A DNA stretch of 64,000 bases from a virus. Positions 10,464 to 18,600 of the stretch are shown piece after piece. The number at the start of each line of letters is the position of its first letter. The first letter of the stretch is position 1. The DNA is taken from the IMG/VR virus record IMGVR_UViG_3300037521_000114, positions 37,195-101,194 of that record; one strand, 5' to 3'. Made by a program: the position numbers and the translations under genes. The notes under the pieces are model-generated. The model was not told the origin of the DNA. It was given only the letters and a program-made list of their open reading frames with translations, and searched no databases.

Positions 10464-10736
10464 TTACATTAGTGGTGTATCGACAAAGGCGAACATTTTC
10501 TGATCATCCTCAGTCGGTTTAACTTCATCGAAAGGATTCTCAGTAGTGACGTATTCCTTGTGTTCGTCAATATACTCAGCATCCTCTTCATCAGCAGGTT
10601 TCCCGTACTTGGTTTCGGTAACGATATAACCACCTTCGACCTTACGGACTTCCTTGCTGTGGCTTAAACCGTTCTTTTCCCAAGACTTACGAAAACTGAC
10701 AGTTGTTTTACCGTCTTTTCCGGTTTCTTTGGTCAT
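10464..10736 (-). CDS. Small acidic protein of the tail block (90 aa)
   Basis: About 90 residues from MTKETGKDGKTTVSFRKSWE. It is charged, with the acidic C-terminal half ending FVDTPLM. Two starts are possible: the ATG at 10736, one base after the upstream TAA, or the ATG at 10754, which would overlap the upstream gene by 17 bases and add MSERIN. I chose 10736 because it leaves almost no overlap. A frame extending to 10823 exists but would overlap a better-supported gene. I do not recognise the family. Its place between a conserved ring-region protein and the gp4-like protein suggests a virion assembly role. Confidence 0.6.
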   Translation of the reverse strand: MTKETGKDGKTTVSFRKSWEKNGLSHSKEVRKVEGGYIVTETKYGKPADEEDAEYIDEHKEYVTTENPFDEVKPTEDDQKMFAFVDTPLM

Positions 10737-10737
10737 G

Positions 10738-11253
10738 TTAATTCTTTCGCTCATAGCGTCTGACTTTAGGGTTCTGTTCGTAATAATCGACTTCATTGTC
10801 ATCATTCTTAATAACCTCGGCAAGAAGTCGTTTGTTCGCTCTGGTCATTGTTAATGAGTATGCAGTATTGTTGATAGTTAAACAAGTTGACTTATCCCAA
10901 AACCACTTCACATTGAATCCATTAAAGTGTTTATTCAAGTGGAATACAAGTTGTTTACGCTTCTTAGCTTCATCATCTCGTGCCCACAACTCCTTCGTTG
11001 ATTTCCAATCAGGTCTTAAATATCGCTTATCAATGTCACCTTCAGGAGTCATTGCTACAACAACCTTCTGTTTTCTTATCCCTACATCACCCAACGAGGG
11101 CATGTGGAAGTCTTTTCCCTCTAACATGATACTTTGTATCACTTGATCAGCAAAGTTCTCCCATACACGCTTAAATTGTGTGTAAGGAACAGGTTTAGTA
11201 ACACTATGTTTATAGAACCTGTAAATATCTCTAAGCCCTTGCTTCTCCTGCAT
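10738..11253 (-). CDS. Conserved tail-region protein with HU/IHF-like features (171 aa)
   Basis: 171 residues. The N-terminal 75 residues follow the pattern of proteins annotated as IHF/HU-like in crAss-like genomes: an aromatic helix (QFKRVWENFADQVIQSIML), then EGKDFHMPSLGDVGIRK, in which the Gly-Lys, Pro and Leu-Gly spacing recalls the beta arm entry of HU. The rest is basic and ends in charged residues. It overlaps the upstream 237-residue gene by 23 bases. It could bind DNA at the portal vertex or could simply be structural. The HU similarity is weak and should be tested by profile search. Confidence 0.55.
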   Translation of the reverse strand: MQEKQGLRDIYRFYKHSVTKPVPYTQFKRVWENFADQVIQSIMLEGKDFHMPSLGDVGIRKQKVVVAMTPEGDIDKRYLRPDWKSTKELWARDDEAKKRKQLVFHLNKHFNGFNVKWFWDKSTCLTINNTAYSLTMTRANKRLLAEVIKNDDNEVDYYEQNPKVRRYERKN

Positions 11254-11944
11254 CTAATGTATCGGTTGAATCATTAACTACGTCACTCGGCACAGCAGAC
11301 TGCGGAGCCATGCGACCTTTGACAATCATTTCTTCAAGCATATTTCTCATTGCCATGCTAATAGGATATCTTCCATTGTCAGAATAAAGACTATCTCCAT
11401 TCTGATCTTTGAACATCGCCACTTGAGTAGGGTTCTGGAATACTCCGATAGCATCAATGAATTGAATAGGTTTATGATAGATACTATTACTGATCAGGTA
11501 AATCTTGCTATCCAATATGAAAGCGTATATTTCATTTTTATTGAAACGTCCGTTCCCTGAATAGATAGCACGATCATAGCTGACAAGGTTGAACTTGTGA
11601 GACTTTCTCTCAGCAGGTCCAATCCTTGTAAACGTACCTTCATAGTTCCTGCGATCTACTGTCTCAGGAATTTCGAGGAGTGTTCTAAGCAGATATTTCT
11701 CAGACAGAATATCAGGATGTATCGACGAATCCACTTGTTCAGTTTCGAGTGCTCCGAGTGACTGAGTGAATACATCATCTATCACTCTAAGATTCTTATC
11801 GAACTTCTGCTTCAACAGCATAGCTCTGGTACTATGTATCAGAGACTTAATCTGATCCATCGAGATATTATCGTCATCACCAATCTTACCCCTGATAGAC
11901 TCGAAGATGCTGTATGCTATATCATTTAGTGTTACGTGGTACAT
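11231..11944 (-). CDS. Putative neck/ring structural protein (237 aa)
   Basis: 237 residues, beginning MYHVTLNDIAYSIFESIRGK. It has a helical N-terminus (about 1-70, with the DDDNIS then RAMLLKQKF pattern) and a beta-rich centre. Proteins of this shape, placed beside the ring and tail genes, are common in crAss-like and other Bacteroidota phages and form the collar between portal and tail. The C-terminal 25 residues are low-complexity and acidic. Upstream, at 11956-12237, is a small helical protein that probably shares the transcript. The structural call is from pattern and context only. Confidence 0.6.
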   Translation of the reverse strand: MYHVTLNDIAYSIFESIRGKIGDDDNISMDQIKSLIHSTRAMLLKQKFDKNLRVIDDVFTQSLGALETEQVDSSIHPDILSEKYLLRTLLEIPETVDRRNYEGTFTRIGPAERKSHKFNLVSYDRAIYSGNGRFNKNEIYAFILDSKIYLISNSIYHKPIQFIDAIGVFQNPTQVAMFKDQNGDSLYSDNGRYPISMAMRNMLEEMIVKGRMAPQSAVPSDVVNDSTDTLDAGEARA

Positions 11945-11955
11945 CGTTTTATAAT

Positions 11956-12237
11956 TTAAAAATCAATCATAAATTCCGTATGACAGATATTATTTATCTG
12001 TTGAGCTACATCCCTTGCCTCTTCGGTAGTGAAGAAGTTCACGTTCTCATAATCATCAGAATCAAAGTAGTCAACTAAAATTCGGACAAGATACCTGAGA
12101 ACTCTAAACTTCATCATTGGACAGTCAAGTTCATCTGTCCCTAACCGTTGAGCGTGAGCAAGACCACTTCCGTACTCTACATAGGCGTTCCTAATATTGT
12201 AGAGATAACCGTTTATTTCATCTGCCGTTGCTGCCAT
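11956..12237 (-). CDS. Small helical protein upstream of ring protein (93 aa)
   Basis: 93 residues, predicted almost entirely helical. It has one central Cys-Pro (DELDCPMMKFRVLRYLVRIL) and an acidic C-terminus. It is spaced 11 bases before the ring-type protein and 6 bases after the 143-residue gene, so all three are probably one operon. Small helical proteins of this kind precede ring proteins in many Bacteroidota phages. I do not know the function. A role in neck assembly is inferred from position. Confidence 0.6.
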   Translation of the reverse strand: MAATADEINGYLYNIRNAYVEYGSGLAHAQRLGTDELDCPMMKFRVLRYLVRILVDYFDSDDYENVNFFTTEEARDVAQQINNICHTEFMIDF

Positions 12238-12243
12238 TAGGTT

Positions 12244-12675
12244 TTAAGTGTTTAGGTCGTCCTTAACCTCTTCAGCTTCTTCAATTTTCAAAGGAGCTTT
12301 TTCAGTTGCAGGTTTTCCGTTTGAAATAATTCCGAGAGCTTTCCAGCTTCTCATTTCTTTTACTGATACTTTCAAACCTTTCAGCTTGTTAAGTGCGAAC
12401 GCTGGAAATACAATATCTACCTCAACGTCCAAGAGTTTCCGCATTTCTTTTGAAAATGCTTCAGGGTCAGCAATCTGGAAACGCTCAGGATTGTCCTCGG
12501 AAGGTTTTCCGTTCTCCTTTACGTACTCATCACGCATCTTTTGAAACTTGGTAATAGCCTTCTCAACTTCGTCAAATGTCTCAGCTAAATCCCATGCGAG
12601 TTGTGCATCGTCAAACTTAGTTTCGACAAGGGTTTTCAGTGCTTCTTCATTAGCCACTAATACTTCTAATTTCAT
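12244..12675 (-). CDS. Hypothetical small protein downstream of the giant fibre (143 aa)
   Basis: 143 residues, mixed helix with charged stretches. The middle contains VDIVFPAFALNKLKGLKVSV and the C-terminus is acidic. It starts 24 bases after the stop of the 2,822-residue fibre and is followed closely by the 93-residue gene. Many fibres are followed by a small assembly chaperone, but this fibre already carries its own S74 chaperone, so that role is not required. I do not recognise the family. Confidence 0.6.
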   Translation of the reverse strand: MKLEVLVANEEALKTLVETKFDDAQLAWDLAETFDEVEKAITKFQKMRDEYVKENGKPSEDNPERFQIADPEAFSKEMRKLLDVEVDIVFPAFALNKLKGLKVSVKEMRSWKALGIISNGKPATEKAPLKIEEAEEVKDDLNT

Positions 12676-12699
12676 AATACTTTTTGTTTTTTGTTAATA

Positions 12700-15600
12700 C
12701 TAATTGTTATTTAATTGTGCTCTAAGATCGTCAATTTCCGCTTTTAATTGCTGGATCGCACGATGATAATATGGAAGAATATTAAATTCATCCATACCAT
12801 AACGATCAATCTTTTCGATAAACGGGAACATATCCGGAATCACTTCCATACCTTCCTGTGCAATCCATCCAATAGCCTTTTTATTATCTGCTTTCCATGT
12901 AAAACTTTTCGGGTCGAACCTCATCAACGCATCCAGAGCATCTACCTCGAACGGTTTAATGTCTTTTTTATTCCGTATATCAGAGGTAGTATAAGAAACC
13001 TGACCTGATGTTGTATTGTACCTCATGTAATATGTACCTGTTGCACTCGCAAGAGTTCCCATGTAAATATCCCCGGTAGATGTAATCGAGAAGTCACCTG
13101 ATGCTAAGGTAGTGAAAGATGAACTGGTGTGAATCTGGAATATACTTAGTCCAGCATCCCATCCCACTACAACATTGGTACTACCATTGTACCTGAAGTG
13201 TATCCTTGAGTCCTGACTTGAAGCAGACTGTAGATAAATGAGAGCAGTAGATGTAAGAGCATCAAGAGTAAAAGTTGCTGATGTACTACCCCACATAGTA
13301 AATATATTGGTATCAAACTGATAATAAGGAGCTGTTCCAAGAGTACCGCCTGTACCAATATCTACAACAAAGGCTGATGTACTGTCATCCCATCCATAAG
13401 TACAGACAATACCTCCTGCTTGTTGAGCAAGACGAATCCTTATATCCTCAGCAGTTCCTTCAGAACGCATATAGAATATTCCATCCGACTGTGCTGCAAA
13501 TGCTTCGTAATAGGTTCCGGTATTATTTGCTCTTAGTCCAACAGTAAATACTGAATCGTGACTTGCAGTAGTAAGCTGACGACAACTAAGCTGTACAATA
13601 GGTAGCCATGATGTTGCGGCATTATAAACTCTTAATTGAAGTTGAGCAAAGTTGGTTGTTACATTACTCACAGAAGTATTATAGATATATAAGTTAGCAG
13701 TATTTACAGCCGTTGCACTGTAAGCAGTATTATCATTGGTCTCAAAAAACACTTTACCTGCATTGGTCATCTTGAACCTACTTGCTGATAGAGTTCTTCC
13801 TACTCCTGTTGGATAAGCACCACCAGCAGCAAGAATAAAAGCGTCTAAAGCATCATCAAATCCAAAGATGTATTTTGTAGTACCTGCTTCACGAAGCATT
13901 AAACTAAGGTCTCCTCCATTGTTTCTGAACCAGTATGTTGAATCGTAATCTATAGATAGAACATTTTCGTAATCAGTTGTGCCTCCACCTCTGAGCATAA
14001 TATTAAATCGAGCCTGTTGTGTAGTTGCACTGGTTCCCTGTACTGCTAAAACGCAATAGTTATTCTTACCAACTCCGGCAGTACATTGTAGAGATATAGC
14101 TGTGTAATCATTTAATCCTTCGTTACCGGGAGTTCTTGAAATAACAAGTGTTCTATTTGGTAATGATGTTGGATAATCTACCCATGCTGAATATGCGTAA
14201 TTATTGAACATTGCAATAGCTACATCACCAGCATCAGGTTGTACATAAAATTTTACAGTTGCATTGGAAGCTAAACCTACACCTATATTACCTGCATAGG
14301 TAATTCCATTGGCATCAGTTGTCCACTGAGTTGCAACGGCTCCAATAGCAGCAAAAATTGCACTTGATGCTGCAATATGATCAGCATCGTTAGTAAGAGT
14401 TGTCTCGATGGTATCAACACCTGTTCCTGCTGAGAGAGATAATGTATTAACTTCTAACTCTGTTCCATCAAACTCCATGTTAGCATTGGTCGTAAGCTGA
14501 CCTGAAGCTGCTGTATAAATAACTCGACCACTTGTTGATAGTCCGGAAACCTTTAGAGTAGGAACAGTAAATGCTCCTGAAAAATATCCTACTGCTGCGG
14601 TATAAAGGAAGTCTGTACCACCACCGTTCATATATGGAACCTCACCACTGAGTCCAAGAGCAAGAGTCTGAGTTGAAAATGACAGATTCGCTTGCATATA
14701 TGTCTCAATCTGAGTAACAGTAGCCTCTGTCAGGATTCCTGAACTTTGTCTGAGCCACGTATCTGTACCTGAGATTGCACCACCGGGAGTTTGACTTGTA
14801 ATGATTGATGCCTGAGCTACTTGACCACCATCACCTGTACTTGTTACCTGTCCTGTATGGTTCGGGTGAGTGTAATCATTAAAGTTCAGATTTGCATTTA
14901 AGTAATTATCAAGTTGTCCAAGAGCAATTTCATACAAAGTTCCACTATCCTCCATCAATAAATTCTCAGACCCAACTACTGAAGCCTTTGGACCCTGAGC
15001 AGTGATTGCAGTAGAGTTAAGTGACTGTGCCCCATCACCAACTGAATCTACTTGACCACTGTGATTCGGGTGAGTATATGCTTGAGCAGCTACATAATCA
15101 ACAACTGCTCCGGATGTCGGTAAAGCACTATCGAGGTCTGTTATTGTAGTTTGGATAGCATCAATAATAGCTGCACTTGATGAAAGTTTTAACGATCCTA
15201 ATATTGCATCTACGGTTACAGTTAAATCTCCTGTTACAGTAAGTAAACTTCCACTAAATGTAAGGTTTCCACTCGTAGCTAAAGCACCTGTTGCTACAGC
15301 AGAGGTAACAACTTCTGGTTGTGTGGCAGCAGCCAATGCTGGAATAGTCACATTTGCAGCATACAAGACTCCCATTTCATACCTAAGAGCTGATACATAA
15401 TCAAAGTCATCAGTTGTCGAGTTCACGTATGGTATCTGATACTGTGCTCCAAATGATATTCCCGGAGGTAATGCAGCGAGAGCATCAAATACGGCTCCGG
15501 ACGTTGGTAAGTGCGTGTCATCATTTGTCAGGGAAAGTTCGATTGTATCAACTTGCTGACCACCTGTAAACTTGAATGATCCGGTGGTAGTGAGTGCTGA

Positions 15601-18600
15601 TACTGTAACTCCTCCTGTCACACTAAGTAGAGTTCCACTGAAAGTAAAGTTTATACTTGTTGCAAAAGCTCCTGTAGCTACTGTTGAAAGGATTGGTTGA
15701 GCAGTAGAAGCTGCTGCGAGAGATGAAACAGTTATTCCACCTACAACGTTCAGGACTCCTGTAGTATAATGGAGAGAAGAACTGTAATCAAAGTCGGTTC
15801 CACCCGCATTTACATAAGGAATCTGACCTACTGTACCTACAGTAAGGCTGCTTATCAGAGAAGAAAGGAGAACTGATCCGTTTACTGTGTCAGTAAATTG
15901 AAGTTCACTTGCACTTTCATCAATATATGTGTTGGTATCATTGAAATATAGAGTGGCAACAGTCGGAGAATCAGTAAATTCAAGTGCTGTTACTCCTGCA
16001 TTTACTTGAGGAATCTGTAACGCTGCTCCTATATATGATGCAGGAGTATCTGTAAGAGCTAAGAATGTAGTTACACCTGTACCTCCTGCTCCACCACCTG
16101 CACTTGTATTTGGAAGTTTGCCTCTAAGGTCTTCAGTATCATAAAGTACCCAAAGATCATTCTTATATGTGAAGGTAAACCTTGCAATCAGGAATCCTAC
16201 TCCTTGAAATATTGATGGAATAGTATATACTGCATAATTTGCAGGGTCTTGAACTGCTGTATCAGGAGTATTAAACGAATAAGTATCTACAGGCAAGTTC
16301 ATCATCAACTGAGATGGTTCTCCTGCTGAGTTTACTACACCCCAAACTACAAATGAGAATGAAGTATTATTCATACTGACTCCAAGTGCAGTGTCAAGCT
16401 GTGTATTTAGATTACTTATAGCTACATAAGGTGTTGTATCATGATTTACTACATGAATATGACCTGATACTTCAAGATCAAATGCGTCAAATGGTTGAGG
16501 GTGCATCTGAAAGATTGATCCACTTGTCACTGTCAGCCACACATCATCAGGAGTAGGACCAGTATCAACAGTTACCACACCTTCTGTACCAGTATCCCAT
16601 TGAGAATCAAAGCGTCTTAATTTAGCTCCGATGTGAGCCAAGTGACCTTGACCAGCAGTGTCCTGAAGGTGATCATTAAAGTTCTGATTCCTTAAAGGTC
16701 CATCGGTTCCTGTTGTAGTTGCTGATTGAAGAACAATCTGAGCAACTTTAATATGCTCTACTATTGGAAATCCAACTGTACTGAGTGTTAGAGCCTTAGT
16801 AGATTCAAGAATATAAACATAATTGGTTATAGGATCATCATCATCTCCGGCAGTAAGGATTATATCAATAGTTGAACTGGTATCCACCAGATGAAAACCA
16901 TCTTCAAATAGATAAGTCAGCCAATCATTTCCCTCTTGGTCATCAAGATGTCCTGTTATAACTCCTCCTGCTTCTGTTACTACGAACGAAAATGACTCCC
17001 TGATTGTACCGTTATGGAAATTATCGAAGGTATCATTGAAACTTCGTGTAAGTGATACAAATACTTCACCGTCAGGAGCAGTACTATTATCAACAACACC
17101 ACCGACAGATATGTTATACGATGGGAACTCAGGTCTTACATTGGTCAATTCTCCGGGAGTTTCAGATACATATAATTGATCTCCAAGAAGCCATGTTTCA
17201 CCAACTGAACCACCACTACCATCACCACCTCTTGCACGTCCAAATCTGGTAGCAAGACCGACCTCACCATCAGGAATATCCATAGTGGCTACCATAATGG
17301 TTCCCTCTACGCCTATCCATACAGATGCGTCTGTTTTCTGTACTGTAGGTAATATGAGACTACCTACCAAGAAACCTGCTTTAGGTCTTAAAACAGTGAG
17401 ATTATCAAGTTGTCCTCCTGTGTCATTGTAGATAAGAAGGAATATTTCTTGTCCAACCTGCAATACTGGACCTAATCCGGTGTCAATATTGAGGGTATAT
17501 TCGTTATCATTCCACCAAACGAGACCTTCCAGAACGCCTACAATAGCAGAACCTTGTTTAAATAGAAGTGATTCTACTGCACCTTTCTTACCTGTACCAA
17601 TATCTAAGGTTGTACCATCCCAAGTGAGATCAGTACTTGTTCCTAACGCACCTGTAGCAACTGCGGTTGTAACGAGTTGTGCTATTGAAGATGCTGCAAT
17701 AGCTGAGACATTGATATTTGGAGCATTAAATACTCCGGTTGTATAATGAAGTGAAGGAGAGTAGCTAAAATCAGTTCCCCCTGCGTTCATATAAGGCATT
17801 TGTCCAACAGTCCCAAGACTGAGTAGTTGAGACAGTTCAGCAAGTGTTTTTGTGCCTGTTACTCCATCTGTAAATTCAAGATTATTCGACCCATCTTTGA
17901 TAATGGTAGTGCTTCCGTCGATTACGAGTCCACCTGTGGCATTTATAGAGCCTGTGGTTATGATGTTTGTTCCATTGAAAAGGAAAGCTGCACTGTACAG
18001 GAAGTCATCTCCACCAGGATTCATATAAGGAACCTGTGTGGTAGTTCCGTAAGAAGCAAGTCCTAAAGATGCTACGCTTCGTTTGGTAAGTAATCCTGTA
18101 CTATCGTCAATACCAAGAAAATGATCTTCGGTATCATCTGAACCAAGTGTGGGTGCAAAAATTTGACCTGTTTGATTAAATTCCAACATAGTACCTGCAC
18201 CATTTACATACATCTGTAATGTAGCATTTGCAGGTGTTGCATTATATGCCCAAATCAATCCTCCATAAGTACCGTTTGATTGTCCAAATAGGAATCTGGA
18301 CTGTCCGGTTAAATGACCAACTGTTAAATCTGTCCTTGATGTCCCTGTAGCATAGTTGAAAGCTGTTCCAACCTGAAGAGAATTTCCTACAAATAGATCA
18401 TGATCAGTAGTAACAGGACGAGAGTTTGCTCCTACATCTAATGTCAATGAAAATTCTCCATGAGCACTAAATGTCTTTTCTCCTGTAACAGTCTGATTTG
18501 TTGTAACAGTCACATAATCTGTAATAACAGAAGCAGCGATTGCAGCAGTTATTACATCATCGTTTACTAAGGCATCGGCTGCACCTGTGAGTGCAGTATC